Shown piece after piece: positions 1 to 13,430 of a stretch of 64,000 nt of DNA. Each line of letters starts with the position of its first letter. The first letter of the stretch is position 1. This DNA is from Aricia agestis (Eukaryota > Arthropoda > Insecta > Lepidoptera > Lycaenidae), in the NCBI RefSeq assembly GCF_905147365.1, contig NC_056428.1, forward strand, positions 1,394,001 to 1,458,000, given 5' to 3'. The notes under the pieces are model-generated. The model was not told where the DNA came from. It was given only the letters and a program-made list of their open reading frames with translations, and made no database searches. Both the position numbers and the translations under genes were made by a program.

Positions 1-520
1 CTTTTCAATCGTCACCTTTTTTTGCCAATTAAAATTTATGATACCTAATTTGAAATACAAATCTATCAAAGTTGCATATTATTTATTTCTTATAGAAACT
101 CAGGTAAAATAACTCGAACGGACTAAACTATCGATAGCAAAATACTATACTATCGATAGTAAAATATACATCACTAGCACACGCACAGATCAAAAATGGT
201 CACGCATTTTCGAGTTGTCAGGTGGTCTTTACGACAGTCTATATTATGTCTATGGTCGAATTGTATCGCTATCTCTTTCTTCGCCTGAACTATGACGAAA
301 ATTTGATTTTTTCCAGATTGTTCGAAAAAATAATTGAAAATGTAAATAATCGAGGTATTTATTGCAATCAAGACATGTGGTAAGAGATTCCATGTGTTTT
401 GTTTACTTTCGAGTCATAATTGGTACATTTTCGAAACACGCACGACGTCATTTTCAATTTATTTAGTTAAGACAAGACGCAGCACGTTCGTGAGTGCGCT
501 CGATGCAGACTAAACAACAG
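1..520. other. AT-rich stretch with two TATCGATA palindromes
   Basis: No gene is visible. Two copies of the 8-bp palindrome TATCGATA lie at 129-136 and 151-158, 22 bp apart. This matches the core of the insect DRE element bound by DREF, as known from Drosophila promoters. I see no coding exon next to it, so a promoter role is only possible. Confidence 0.5.
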
Positions 521-1002
521 ACGGCCCAATGGGGATTGTCCATTTTTTTTTTAATTTTGCTCATTACAAAAACATTTCGAGGAGTAAGGTCAGTGATCGT
601 TTTTCTGTATATAAACGAAAAAAATACCCATTAGTTACTTATATTTTTGAACAAATACGTTTAACCTTTGTTTGACCTTCAATGGCGTTAAATTAGCAAT
701 AAATTCGACCAACATTACGTTTCGAACTTTTGGTAAGCTCCTCGTATCACCTTTCACATAGTGAGAACTTGCATTTGACGGACCGGCCATTATAAATAAG
801 ATTAAAAGGAAATTTGAAACATATGCAGAGGTCAATTGGCAGCCGATGATGACGTCAGAGCGAAACTTTAAAAATTTATTGAGAAAAAACTAGCCAATGA
901 ATTTCAAAATTATTTAATTTATATTCTTAAAATACCTTATTTTAACGAAAAAAAATATAAAAAGTACATGTGATTTTTTTTGGACAATGCCCATTGGGCC
1001 GT
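521..1002. mobile_element. MITE-like element with about 22-bp terminal inverted repeats
   Basis: The left end reads ACGGCCCAATGGGGATTG and the right end is its reverse complement with one mismatch (ending CCATTGGGCCGT). Both ends continue inward into T-rich or A-rich DNA. The 482-bp interior is AT-rich and has no coding frame of note; the 66-aa minus-strand frame within it does not look like a transposase. No convincing target-site duplication flanks the ends (AACAACAG against ATTTGAAG), so the superfamily is unassigned. Confidence 0.65.
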
Positions 1003-1954
1003 ATTTGAAGCTTCACAACGCGCGCGGTAGTAACATATCTGGTTTGAGTATTTCATCATTGGTTAGTTTATATTTTTTACTTTTAATACCTCTCATAGCA
1101 TAGGCCTGGGACTTGGTTTACTAAATATCGACTAAAATGTAATGTTACGTAGATACAGTTCATGTTCTTAGTAATTTATTAGTAGGAAGTGTAGTGTAAT
1201 TAGTGTAACAGTGTAAGGTTTTATCTTGTTCGTGGCCCGTTTTTAGACACACTAGATATATGAGACCAGATTACAGAATAGGATGATAGTCTATTAGTCT
1301 ATTAGACTACCATAATTTGCTTTCCTATTTTCGTACGAAAGATTAATAAATAAATAAAATAAGGTAAAAAACTCTTTAATCAAACCGTTAATTAAATAAA
1401 TCAATACGTGTTAAAGTTATTAAGAGTAGCAAATCTAACGCATACAATTTTCATGTCACGGTATTTATCAAAGTCTTCAGGAACGACTGGACCAATTTTT
1501 TTGAAATATTGGGTTCTTATCCTGTAGATCAGTATTTCACAACCTTCTTTAGCCACAGATACTTAGGCAATCGAGCAAAATTTTCACGGACTCCCTTATG
1601 AAAAAGATCGGATTAATTATAGACCAGTGATGACAACGACCCCCATACGTAATTGTGGCCCGCGAACGCTTGGGGGTATATGTATGGACCAGAGGTTGGG
1701 AAATACGTCGTGTGCTGTAGGTGTGCATAAAATCGACTAATCCATTTTTCACAGCGCAGAAATTTTGTATCCACGAAATGGACAAGATTGTAGTCGTTTA
1801 TATTTAAATTATTTATAAAACTCAATTTTTTATCGATTTCCCAAATTTGGTCATTGTAGAGTAATATTATGTGAATTTATAATATAATTATGTTTGTCTG
1901 TGTGACATTATATAGCAAGGCGTCTAAGCAGTAAAGTAAATCGTCAGTACTTAT
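1003..1954. other. AT-rich stretch, nothing recognised
   Basis: No gene, RNA or repeat I can support. The 60-80 codon frames near 1549-1825 overlap each other and lack any recognisable protein character. Confidence 0.5.
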
Positions 1955-2620
1955 ACAGGTGCGCGGCGCCGCGGGACGAACAATGCGATACCGTGGAGTT
2001 ATAGCGCCGCTGCTGCCCGCGACGACATGGGACTGTGGTAGGCTGTAGAGAGCTATTCAAGTCTATCTGTTAAGAGGATACCAGGGGCGAGAGAAATTGA
2101 AAATAGGTATTTGAAAATGTATTGCTGTCTCACTAAAATCAAGTCTCCCACCGCAGAGCGCGATAGAGACAACACGACAAAAGTTCTAATAAAAGAACAG
2201 AAAATCTTCGATTCGTTGTCCGCTGATTCCTTCTCCAAAACTTAATCGATTTAAGTACTTTTTTCATTGAGAATTAAAACAAGGCTTGAGCTGTGTTCCT
2301 ATGTTTTATTTTTTTCTATATTTTAGCCAGTTTTGTTTTCTGGGTGTGGAACTGGAACACAGTGGAAAATATTGCCATTTTTTTGGGTTTTTTAATATCT
2401 TTTTTAATAATAAAATTATGAAAAAATAGAAAACATAGGGACATGCTGATAGTGGACATAGATATTCAGGAAAAAAATCATAACTCTACCGGCATTATTC
2501 AGGGAGGAAACAGGGGACAACGTTTGTATGAAAAATCCGCGGTGTGGACTCCTATTAAACGTGCAAAGTATCAAACTTTTGAATATAGCTATTACTTGAG
2601 ATTAAAAATTATGTTTCTAA
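1955..2620. repeat. Dispersed lepidopteran-type repeat with GC-rich head
   Basis: A GC-rich block (1955-2045, many CpG) runs into a longer stretch with phrases such as GGAACTGGAACACAG and GGAGGAAACAGGGG, which I recall as a recurrent moth/butterfly repeat. That identification is from memory and cannot be checked here. The 61-aa frame at 2443-2628 lies in the repeat and is not taken as a gene. No terminal repeats are visible. Confidence 0.4.
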
Positions 2621-2677
2621 CAAAATAAATAGGCTGAAAATTATGTTCATATTATTATTTTTTTAAAGTTGTTTCAA

Positions 2678-2832
2678 CACAACTGGCGAAAGATTGGGTG
2701 CCGGACAGACTTTTTACTCATACGACGCATGGATTATCTTTCTTGTCTGATAATAATCAGGAGATCAGCCAGCATTGCTAAAACCAAATTCGAATTAAGA
2801 GCCATGATCTAAACCACTGAATTATGAGGAAG
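2678..2832 (-). mobile_element. Degraded copy of the tRNA-headed SINE seen at 19347-19707
   Basis: It shares with the better copy at 19.5 kb the order 'gactttttac', 'acgcatggat', 'atcag' and 'agcattg', plus remnants of the tRNA-like head ('aagagcca', 'accactga'). The copy is strongly diverged, so it is an old insertion. Orientation is inferred from the better copy. Confidence 0.55.
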
Positions 2833-3148
2833 GCGTAAGTGTTATTTTTAGATTTATAATATTATATTGATACACGCAAATTGTTCAAGCTATGTCAACG
2901 TGTGACGTCAAGTCGTGGCCGACCCTTAGCCTGATCAAACGAAGAATATATCAATTTCTCAGATAATATTATTTTACTCCGTTTTTGACTTCCAATTCCT
3001 CCTTTTGGTTCTGTATCGCGTGCATCGTCCGCGCGAGACGTCGCGACCACCCGCGCCGCGACATGCTATCCGCCCGATTTACGGCGCGACCCGCAGCCCG
3101 CTCCCGATAACGACGTCGGGGATACAACTACTGCGTAATACATATACA
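2833..3148. other. Spacer with GC-rich block 3005-3115
   Basis: The right half is unusually GC- and CpG-rich for this window. The + strand frame here is arginine-rich, as expected from CpG-rich DNA, and has no recognisable domain. It abuts the hAT-type MITE on its right. No gene called. Confidence 0.4.
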
Positions 3149-3156
3149 CTGTATAA

Positions 3157-3474
3157 AAGGGGTCACCAAATGGCGGACCGCGGTCCGCATCCGGACCGCC
3201 GATCCATTGTGTGCGGACTGCGGACCAAGCATATTCGAAGATGAACTTCGTTAAAAATAAATTTAGGTATCGCCTTACTGATCTCCAGGATTTAATGTCA
3301 ATAGCTTGCACCAATTGCACTCCAAATTGTCACTTTTCTCATCGATATGTAAATTGTATAAGTACTTATGTAATTACCTTTGTAATTTCCGTAATTACAT
3401 TTTTTATGTGCGGACCGTGAAGGTCATTTTATTTCTTAAAATGGACCCCGAGCGAAACCAATTGGTGACCTCTG
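3157..3474. mobile_element. Non-autonomous hAT-type transposon (MITE)
   Basis: The ends are inverted repeats of 17 bp: left AAGGGGTCACCAAATGG, right (reverse complement) CAGAGGTCACCAATTGG. Both sides carry the identical 8-bp sequence CTGTATAA (3149-3156 and 3475-3482). An 8-bp target duplication and C-A-G-type ends are the hallmarks of the hAT superfamily. The 318-bp interior starts with a palindromic 'GGACCGCGGTCC' block and has no transposase. Overlapping 69-84 codon frames on both strands are artefacts of this composition. Confidence 0.85.
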
Positions 3475-3864
3475 CTGTATAATATAGACTGGACCGTCTT
3501 CAGACTAGGGAAGTTTTTTTCAACCAGTGGATCGCGAAGCCCTAGAGGGTACGCGAAGCTTTTGTAAGGGGGTCGCCAGAATTCGAGAGAACTACCAATG
3601 TCCATGCGCAGACGATGACACGCATGACAAGAAGAGCAAACGAAATTTAGCGAACTTAGGGAGGTTTCAGGTACCTTGATGTAGCAAAAACAGTGCTCTA
3701 TGACATAATGTTATAATATAATTCTTCAAGCCCCATAAGAGCACCGGTGATCACGACAACAATAAATACAATAGCATTTCCTGGAATCCGCGATTGAAGT
3801 AATAATATGCTTCATAGACTTGCGTGAGTATAGTTAGCTTACACAGATTCTAAAGGAAGCCAGA

Positions 3865-3970
3865 TAAAGGGATGCTGATCGATCCTATCGGACTGATCGC
3901 AGGCCTGCCTGACCAGACTCGAGCACATGGGAAGGTACAAAACGACAAGTCAGATTCGTTCTATTGAATA
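3865..3970. repeat. Fragment of a dispersed repeat (partner at 40155-40275)
   Basis: Both loci share 'gactgatcgcag' followed by 'gact' and 'cacat'. A similar GATC/GACTCG-rich block lies at 14850-14935. The boundaries and type are unknown. Confidence 0.35.
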
Positions 3971-4012
3971 TATGAATGCCTTCATACTCACGCGACAAAA
4001 CGTCACATAATC

Positions 4013-4367
4013 GAAGATACTAGTGAATTAATTGGGTAACTAACAATTTGGAAACTGACGTTTTTTCCATAAATTGAGCCTCTAATAGGACCGGAAAAAT
4101 TCATTATTCATTTAATGAATTTTTCCGGAAATGTGGATTCGAATGTAGCTTCACTTATATCTATAAGTGAATGAATTGAGCCTCTAATAGGACCGGAAAA
4201 ATTCATTATTCATTTAATGAATTTTTCCGGAAATGTGGATTCGAATGTAGCTTCATATTATATTAGCTAGCTAATGAAGTTGGTAAGTTACAAAGTTTTA
4301 AGGCAAAAATAAGTAAAATTGCTCTTATGTTTTAAAATGTTAGTTACCCATTTCATCCACTCATGTC
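4013..4367. mobile_element. MITE with internal 82-bp duplication
   Basis: Inverted ends share 'TGGGTAACTAACA' (4032-4044 and, inverted, near 4338-4350) and weaker similarity outward to GAAGATAC / CATGTC. The terminal pattern (GAAGACGTGAGTGGA then GTAAC) links it to the elements at 5612 and 29265. The interior holds two identical 82-bp units, each with a 15-bp-arm palindrome, separated by a 20-bp palindromic spacer. There is no coding capacity. Confidence 0.65.
4072..4255 (+). repeat. Exact 82-bp direct duplication with palindromic cores
   Basis: Units 4072-4153 and 4174-4255 are identical base for base. Each contains a palindrome whose arms begin CCGGAAAAATTCATT. The spacer contains the palindrome TCACTTATATCTATAAGTGA (4151-4170, overlapping the first unit by three bases). 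Perfect identity inside an otherwise decayed region suggests a recent duplication or conversion. Confidence 0.9.
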
Positions 4368-4373
4368 CCGTGA

Positions 4374-5611
4374 GTACTTTTTATCCATTTAATAATATGA
4401 ATCATAGTCATTGGACGATATCAGAGAACTCGGAGCGTCGGCGACAAATTCGATCGAGCCAATAAAAGCAATCGTAAAAGATACAATTCAAATCAATACA
4501 ACATTCGAACCGAACTCATTTTTATAAGTGGCAACACTTAGATTAATAACTGTCACGGATAAGATACTGTCAATATATTTGTAGGCTGAACACAGAAATG
4601 CGCTTGTCGTTAAAGATATGATGGCCACACACGACGGTGTTCTCACGGACTCGGACGAGTGATAAGCCATGAATCTACAATACTAAGACACTTATGGTTA
4701 CGCGAACATACGGTGACCACGTCGTTACCGCTAGATAGGATAATGGACATCTACAATTCTGAAGCGCAAACGGCAAATCGAGGCACAAAACTTTAGAATG
4801 TCAAATTTGTATGAAATTCTATGCCTTCTTTTTTACTAATCTTATGATTATAATTATTATGTGTTTCTGTTTGAATCATTCAAGCATCTTTAACAATATT
4901 TAATGACTGCCAAATATACAAAGTAGAATTTATATATTTTGTGCTGCATAAGAAACAACTTTATAACAAAAAGTTATAGATAGACTTATAAGCGGCTTCT
5001 TCACCTGTTTGCACTTCGCAATAACACGATACCTCACGTTTACTTGAAACACGACAGGCTAGACACAAAACATATAAAATATATGGAACACGCATACACA
5101 CAAACTGATATTTTCTCTTCGAGGTCTTGCCACTTAGTTATAGTCTGTGTCACTAGCCTAAAGCTAACTAAAAACTTTATTAGAAGTCAATGAAACATAA
5201 GGTGGCAACAGCTGTCGATGTTAAGGAAGGGTAGAAAGAAGTTAAGAAGAGTCCCATATTTTACGTCTAACATGGCTATCCCAGTGTCACTACAACTAGC
5301 TACTCGCTCGTCTTTTAATTCGGTAGTTAATTTTTATTTTTATTAGAAAAAAGTAATTACGTGTGTATTTATTAACGATAACTTACATCCGAACAACCTT
5401 ACACCCACGAGACTGATATTTAACAGTGAGTCATAAAATAAAATCAACATTTACGGCAATTTACATTAGATCACTTTGATCTTAGGCTTAGACATTGAAG
5501 GTAAACCCTATAACATAGGGTACGAAAGTTGGATAAATAACAAATGAATAGTATTTATTGTATTATTCTATTATGTATGTAATGAATTGGATACAACGAA
5601 AGTTGGACTCT
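4374..5611. other. AT-rich stretch, nothing recognised
   Basis: No gene, RNA or repeat that I can support. The 60-codon minus-strand frame at 4488-4670 has no recognisable character. Confidence 0.5.
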
Positions 5612-5690
5612 AATGAAGACGTGAGTGGAAGAACCAGATAGGTAACACTTTATTAAATGTGGACAATTACTAATTTTTTCCCTTATAATT
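5612..5690. repeat. One end of the GAAGACGTGAGTGGA MITE family
   Basis: The sequence AATGAAGACGTGAGTGGAAG followed by GGTAACACTT matches the inverted end of the element at 29265-29501. No partner end is found nearby, so this is a solo or truncated end. Confidence 0.5.
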
Positions 5691-5881
5691 TGGACAAGCC
5701 TTGTAACTCTATTTCATCATGAGTAGACTGATAGGACTTCTTCATCTACGCTACGCTGCAGGCGCCTCCCTCCGTTTTATGAATTTTGGACCAGTTCACG
5801 TAGACACGTGACGCTAGTTTGACTCTATGGACGCTACAATCCACGTCAGCGAGTTACCATGGTCTTAACTAGACCAGGGGG

Positions 5882-6031
5882 CCTACCATGAGCTCTTATA
5901 GCAGTATTACTTTAATATTACTTTTAAATTTCGTATAAACAAACATATATAAACAAAACGACGTATTTTGTTTGTGCCAAATCTGAAAGTAATATTAAAG
6001 TAATACGATATAAATAAGAGCTCATGGTAGG
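5882..6031. mobile_element. Short palindromic MITE (150 bp)
   Basis: CCTACCATGAGCTCTTA at 5882-5898 is exactly inverted at 6015-6031. A second inverted pair (GTATTACTTTAATATTACTT at 5903, inverted at 5987-6006) follows. Total stem is about 40 bp with a 60-bp loop. No target duplication or coding sequence is seen. Confidence 0.7.
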
Positions 6032-7892
6032 AGTAGGCTGTAACTTAGACCCTTTCGAAAAAAAAAAACATCAACGAGCGCGAGTGACAACGAAAATTAT
6101 AATTATTAATACTTTTATTTGTTTTAAATACGGCAAATGGTGCTATGGGGGCACGACAATGATATCAAATTAAAGACATTAAAAACATTAACGTTAATAG
6201 AACCGCTGACCATAGTGATTTAGTGATTGACGCAGACGCTGATATACGATACACTCTTGATCCCGTTTTTATAGATCGTAAAACACTATTTATGATTATA
6301 GTTCCAAACGCTTTCAATCATAAACAAACAATCATTAGAATAATAGAATCTGTTATGGTCTATGAATTAGAGGTACTGGCCTGATTCATCAGTATCTTTC
6401 GAATGTACGTATTGTAAACAATTATTATTAACCACTTGAATACAACATAATATTATATCTTAAAGGTTCTAGTAGCCATTACAAAAAAAAAAACGCAAAT
6501 TAACAAAAAAATATAGAGTATAAAATGCCTTATGCGTTGAGTAAGCAACACTAATCGAAACAGTTATAATAGAGGTAGAAAAACATTTCACTAGTTTTTA
6601 AAAAAAATGTATCAGACAAAGCTTTACCCTACCGTAAACAGTTACGATAGAGTTATAAAACAGTTAAATATTGTGCAAAATTTCTTTTCTCCGAAATGTC
6701 TTTTGCATATTTTTGGTTCCCTTTGTCATATTGTTTTAGTTTAGTTAACCGTTAGACCAACACGAGATTGTTGTAAACTTTTTTATTTTAAAATATGAGG
6801 TGTTTGAAAACTTTTTTGAGGTTGTGCCTCGCGAATTTCTTTTGCAAGTATTTGTAGTAATTAAGCGTGGATGAACTTATTTCTGCTATTTATCTAGCGT
6901 AACAATTAGATTTGATTGCGATCCGGTCATAGTATAATAAGACCACAAAATTTTATTCTAATAAAACGTTAAACGGGTCTTGTGTTCTGATTGGTCGAAA
7001 GCCAGAAAATTAACGTATTATTTGAGATATTTTGCAATTTACACGCTGGACTTGCTCGGATTTCAATTAATATTGGATTAAAAACATTCAGTCAATGTCA
7101 AGTACTGCATACTATAAGAGTAGGTCTTTATTACAAAATATATACGTATAACAGGATACTATTCCGTATTGTTGTATAACTTAAAGCTATCAGTTTCAAT
7201 ACCACTGAGAGCAATATTAAATGAGGCAACAATGAAAACCTACACAGTACCCACGCAACCATTGTTTTTATTCATATTACCGCATAAAAAGATAAGATTA
7301 CTAAATACCTTAAAGACATAACAAATTATCGTTCATTAATAAACCGTAACAGATAATAAATAACTTTGACAGCCGCTAAACGGTCTGTTTTCGCGCCATA
7401 ATCCGACCTACACTAAATCTGACAGTTATCTGTCATATTCCCATGTTCCAACCGCACTCCCCAAACTATATCCTACCCTATTGCTTCCATCGTAAGGTTT
7501 ACTTTCAAATAATCGTCGTCTATGGCAACGGTAGCTGATCCATCATAGATAAAGGAAGGCCCGACAATTGGGTGAGTTTGATCGATCAGCAATTATCTTT
7601 TATCACTTCCGGTGTTTGAATTTGGAAGCTATTTGATTGTCATCATACGTCACTTTTTGTATCTTTTGCGCGTCTTTTGGAAGTATCATTCTTAAATTTT
7701 TATCTCCTTATAATCATGATTATCATTTAGCATTTTCTCTTCTTATAAAATTACCTCTACATTAATTTTGTTCTATTTCAAAAATACGTTAATAAAAATT
7801 TATTTTCTTATTTTTTTTAATATATTGATCTAAAATGCATACCATATAATTATTTTATTTTATAATAATTATTTTAGTATTACCAGCCTTTA
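6032..7892. other. AT-rich stretch, nothing recognised
   Basis: No gene is supported. A short GATC/TTATC-rich patch (about 7580-7610) could be regulatory, but the sequence alone gives no proof. The frame at 6991-7179 looks random. Confidence 0.5.
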
Positions 7893-8375
7893 AAAATTGG
7901 CCAAGTGCGAGTCGGACTCGCGCACGAAGGGTTTCGTACCGATACGGAGCATAAATAGGCTAAAAATTTTGTTTTTTGTATGGGAGTACCCCTTAAATTT
8001 TTATTTTATTTTAATATTATTATTAAATATTAAAAAAAAATATCTTAAAACAAAAGAATGTGTGAAAAATTTAAGTGCCTACCTCTTGCTATTATTGATA
8101 TAGAGCAAAAAAGGCCGAAAAATACACGTTCGTTGTATGGGAGCCCCCCTTAAATATCAATTTTATTTTGTGTTCAGTACTTTACTTTATTTGTTGTTAT
8201 AGCGGCAACAGATATACACTATCTGTAAAAATTTCAGAAGTCTAGCTATAGCGGTTCTTGAGGCCAGACTGTACAGACAGACAGACGGACGGACAGACGC
8301 ATAGACAGACGAACAGACAATGAAGTTTTAGTAATAGGGTCCCGTTTTTACCCTTTGGGTACGGAACCCCAAAAA
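7893..8375 (+). repeat. Dispersed 'gccaagtgcgag' repeat (partner, inverted, at 55008)
   Basis: It starts GGCCAAGTGCGAGTCGGA and ends with GGGTACGGAACCCC, with GACAGACAGACGGACGG before the end. The copy at 55008-55430 is the same element in the opposite orientation. It is familiar to me as an abundant lepidopteran repeat (from memory). The short frames at 7897-8103 and 8242-8463 are fragments of it. Confidence 0.75.
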
Positions 8376-8914
8376 TCACAAACTCACCAGGCACCACACG
8401 TGACCTGTTTCTAAACCATTTCGGCCTGATGATGCATTGTTCTGTCTCATCTCCGTAAAACAAAACACTGTGCCCCCTGACCCTACGTCACATAGTTTCG
8501 GAGACACAGAGAACCCGACTCAAGCGGTTTGACAGCGCGAAACATTTCATAATTATTCAAACCTTGTTCCTCGTAAAATTGTCGCGACCTGCCCAGGGTT
8601 GACAAAACACTGATTGATTTTTTGTGGTTGGGTGCTGTTACCTGTTCGGAGTGCTAATACCTGATATTATGTTGAGTTTGTTCTTTTGGAAGCGGTAGTT
8701 AATCGTTTATGAGTTTTTTCTTTTTTAGGAACTATAGGTCACTTTGAAGTAATATTAGTAAGTAAAAATTAAGGGGCCTGATGACCCCTTAACACATAGC
8801 AATCTAGTAAGGGCACCAGTCTCCTGCTATAATATTTTGTAACTTGGTACATCAAAATAATTGTACATCTTGTTTTGTATTGTGGGAGAAATCAATAAAG
8901 ATTTTTGATTTTTT

Positions 8915-10116
<1,202 letters not shown>

Positions 10117-10325
10117 TTACTAATATTTTAAGCGCGAGAGTGTGGTTGTCTGTTTATTGCTTCTTCACGCTTAGCTTGAGAGGCTGAATTGATTTAAATG
10201 TTGGAGATTCTTAATCGTGAAAAAAAAGTAGAGGACGTAGAACGGCTTTTATCGAAAGTAAAAATACAGTTTCCGCGCGATATACGTTTTTCGGCGCAAC
10301 AGAGTTGAGTCATCTAGTCTGATAT
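10117..10325 (-). mobile_element. Retroposon tail, 'gcgcgggaaccgtac' family (old copy)
   Basis: Read on the minus strand it runs from TAGATGACTCAACTC through a decayed CGCGCGGAAAC box to TCTCGCGCTTAAAATATTAG. This matches the order in the better copies at 22181 and 44233. It is heavily diverged. Confidence 0.55.
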
Positions 10326-12172
10326 CAATACGAAAGTGTGTTTATAAGGCAACTAATAGCCTATTTGCTGAAGTTTTTAATAACCTTAGCAATTAGGATA
10401 TTTTGTAGTTGTTGTGTAGTCCACCCACGACTACTGCTCCTGGAAAAAGGCCAAAACATTGGGAATAAGAAAAATGTTCATTGAATTTAAAATCTTAGTG
10501 TATAGTATAATCATTATATTTATGTATTGAAAGTTTCGTTCATTCTATGTAACATAAAATTGTAACATATAACAATAATTCTATATCGGCATCACTTAGA
10601 ATCTCGTCGATACCAAAGAAATCTAAAAACGTCACAAAATACACGGATTTAGGTAAAGCATATTTTGAATAAGATTTTTTAAATATATACGTCTAAGATC
10701 CAGGCAGGTATTAGCCGGGCATATTGCACCCAGGGCATTGTATGCAAATGCAAGGGACGTGTAACATTTTAACGAAAAAAAAAAACAACTCACGGTACAC
10801 TACCGAATCGTCCGCTGGGTGCATTTTATTTTATATTATCGCAAAAGCATAACACGAACGCTCGACAAATGCACGCGGGAATCACCCATTCTCTTGCGAA
10901 AATAAACACCAAGATCTCCGAAGATTTACCCGAATGCGTAAAAAGGGTTATGTTTTCGAGGCCATGTATTTGGTTTGTGACACTGGGTATTTAAATCATA
11001 ATTGAAAAAAAAACTAAATGGGGGAATATTTTGGGAATATTTTGGCTAAAAATCAAATGTTTAGTTCGCTGTAGAATTACTGGATAGATTTTAGCATGGG
11101 TGTCGTTTAATTGGTGTTTACTGTGAGAATAAAATAAGAGTGAGTGGGTATATCAAAATTAAAATATTTTTAGCGTCAATTTATAATGCTTGGCTCCTTA
11201 GACTACGAGTATGTTACTAAAACATGGCACCATGAATTTCAGCTTGAGGGACGTGAGTTGGATTTCAGTTGCATTCGTGTTTACTATGAGAGTCACTTTC
11301 TATCTATGTCTCTCTCTAGGTATATGAAATACACTCAGGTTTTTTTAGTTCTTCAACCAACCTACTTCAACCAAGTTCCACTGATTATATTACAATAACG
11401 AAGTTAAAAAAAATAAGTTTTGAGATATTTTACTTCTATTGTTAAAAACAATAATACAAATTAATGAACGCTCATTATTTATAATTCATCAAATCGACAA
11501 CCTGATTATTAAGGAACTAAAAACATGTACAAATTAATTACATAAATATACTACATATATTTATTACACAAGAGGTCTACAGGTCAATAAAGGGATTAAT
11601 CTCTTTGATCGAAAAGTATAAATATTGTTCTTAGATATGTAAACAAATATTATAGAATTAGTTATTAATTTAATTACACAATTATATGGAATTTCAAGTG
11701 TTGACAAGATTGAGTTTGTGGAGAAAGTTCTTAATGGTGACCATCGATTGGATTAGGTGTTGTTATTAATTAGTATACTATCAAGTGATTAGATAAGATT
11801 TGTTTATTTTATGTCTGTTCATATTTTACAATAATCTCATACTTTAAACGAGATAATATCTCGAAAATAAATACGAATATTATCGGTTCGGCAATGCATG
11901 ATAATAATATACAAATATAAATTTTTAAGGAGCAACATAGCATTTTATGGATATGAACAGGAGATGCATCGCACACTTACCCCAAAGGAAGTTAGTTGAC
12001 GTCGTGGCAAGTCTGCAGACGTTCTATCCTCGAAGATATCCTCGTATTCTTACTGATCCTCCTCTACTTACCCTCAATCAATTAAATATGTCATCATTAA
12101 CAGTAACAACTACACTAAACTTAGCGCCATAACTGTCACCAGAACGAAACTTCAATTTAATTACTATTTTAG
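10326..12172. other. AT-rich DNA flanking the candidate exon at 12173
   Basis: No repeat or gene is recognised. The frames at 11186-11398 and 11947-12132 have no codon bias or domain. If the exon at 12173 is real, this is upstream intron. Confidence 0.45.
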
Positions 12173-12263
12173 GAATTCGAAGTTCCCAATGCGGCGGGCG
12201 ATGTCACGATCCCTGCGGAACGCCACACTTATTCAGTCCGGGTCACGCGCGGAACAGGCACAG
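12173..12263 (+). CDS. Candidate internal exon of an unrecognised gene
   Basis: A 91-bp GC-rich island stands out from AT-rich flanks. It is preceded by a good acceptor (TTACTATTTTAG) and followed by a good donor (ACAG|GTATTT). Between them one frame is open: it begins E-F-E-V-P-N-A-A-G-D, contains V-T-I-P-A-E-R, and ends S-V-R-V-T-R-G-T-G-T with one base carried over (phase 0 in, phase 1 out). Alternating hydrophobic and polar residues would suit a beta-rich extracellular domain, but I do not recognise the family. No matching neighbour exon is visible within several kb, so introns would be long. It could also be a fragment of an unknown transposon protein. Confidence 0.45.
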
Positions 12264-12890
12264 GTATTTCAATATATTTTGAAGTGAATATACTGGGGAG
12301 TCTCATTCATGTTTTAGCAATGGTGTGTTTGTTTTTAAAGATATTTGAGGCTAGCGATATATATGCTTTAAAAAAAGTATTTTCAGTTTTTGTAATAAAG
12401 CTTTAAGAAGAACAGAACAGGTTTAAACCTGTCTGTTTTTAATAGTAATAATATAATTGAAGATTTGTGCACAGTGTGGACATAGCTAATAAATGTCACG
12501 GTAATTCGTTTTTCAGTTATGTTGAGAGTAGAGGGATATTTTTCTGGAACCTGGCACAAGTTCATAACGTCGCACTGAGTGACGACTAATCCAGTAGCAA
12601 TTGACAGTACCACACTTTCACTTCATAAAAGTTGATAAGTAAATGTTTAGTATCGATCCTCCTACGGCCGGCCCACATGGTTGATGACACTTTTACGATA
12701 ATAGCCCAGATAGAATGGGCTGTGCAGACGAGCGATTCAACTTTGTTGCTTCAAGGTCTGTTCAGATGACAAACGCTCAACGCGCGTATTGATAGTGCTC
12801 GTTTACAACATCTATCATATTTGTATGATATTGAATGTACTGTCACTTCTTGGTGGAAATTCATCTTCAATATTAAATAATTATACACTT
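12264..12890. other. AT-rich stretch downstream of the candidate exon
   Basis: Nothing recognised. If the exon at 12173 is real, this is intron. The 76-codon minus-strand frame here looks random. Confidence 0.4.
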
Positions 12891-13430
12891 TCCTTGCACT
12901 TATTCCACTTTATTTTAATATATTTATTACAAAATTGTTAAATACAATACCGGTTTCGAAAAAATCATCATCAGGTGTACTGCAGGTAATTTAAAATTTT
13001 TTAAAAATTTGTAAACAAAAAATGGGTTGTCAGCACCACAAATTTTTTCTACCATTCAGTAAAATTTTTATACCATAAACAATACTTTCTACCAAAAATC
13101 ATAAATTAAATTTTAAATGTATACCTATAACATTGATAAACTAAAAACAATAATTACTTTAAAAATATCAGCAAATCAATTAAATGTCATATAACCATAA
13201 GTAATACTTAATACAATAATAATAACAATTCATAAAAATACGTCAATCTTTAAATAAGTCAATAATGTCACAAAATAATAAATTGATAAAAAACATGTCA
13301 TAGTAATGCCAATGTCAGTTTATAAAATCTCTAATAACTAAATTAATTAATGTCAAATGTAAAATAATATCCTAAAATAAATTTTAAATGTCTTGTAATA
13401 GTACCGAATTTGAGAGGCATGTCTGATCAT
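12890..13430. repeat. Probable dispersed repeat with 'ccggtttcgaaaaaatcatc' motif
   Basis: The stretch is very AT-rich and contains ACCGGTTTCG followed by ATCATCATCAGGTGTACTG, a phrase I associate with recurrent lepidopteran repeats. Boundaries are not defined and there is no coding potential. Confidence 0.35.
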
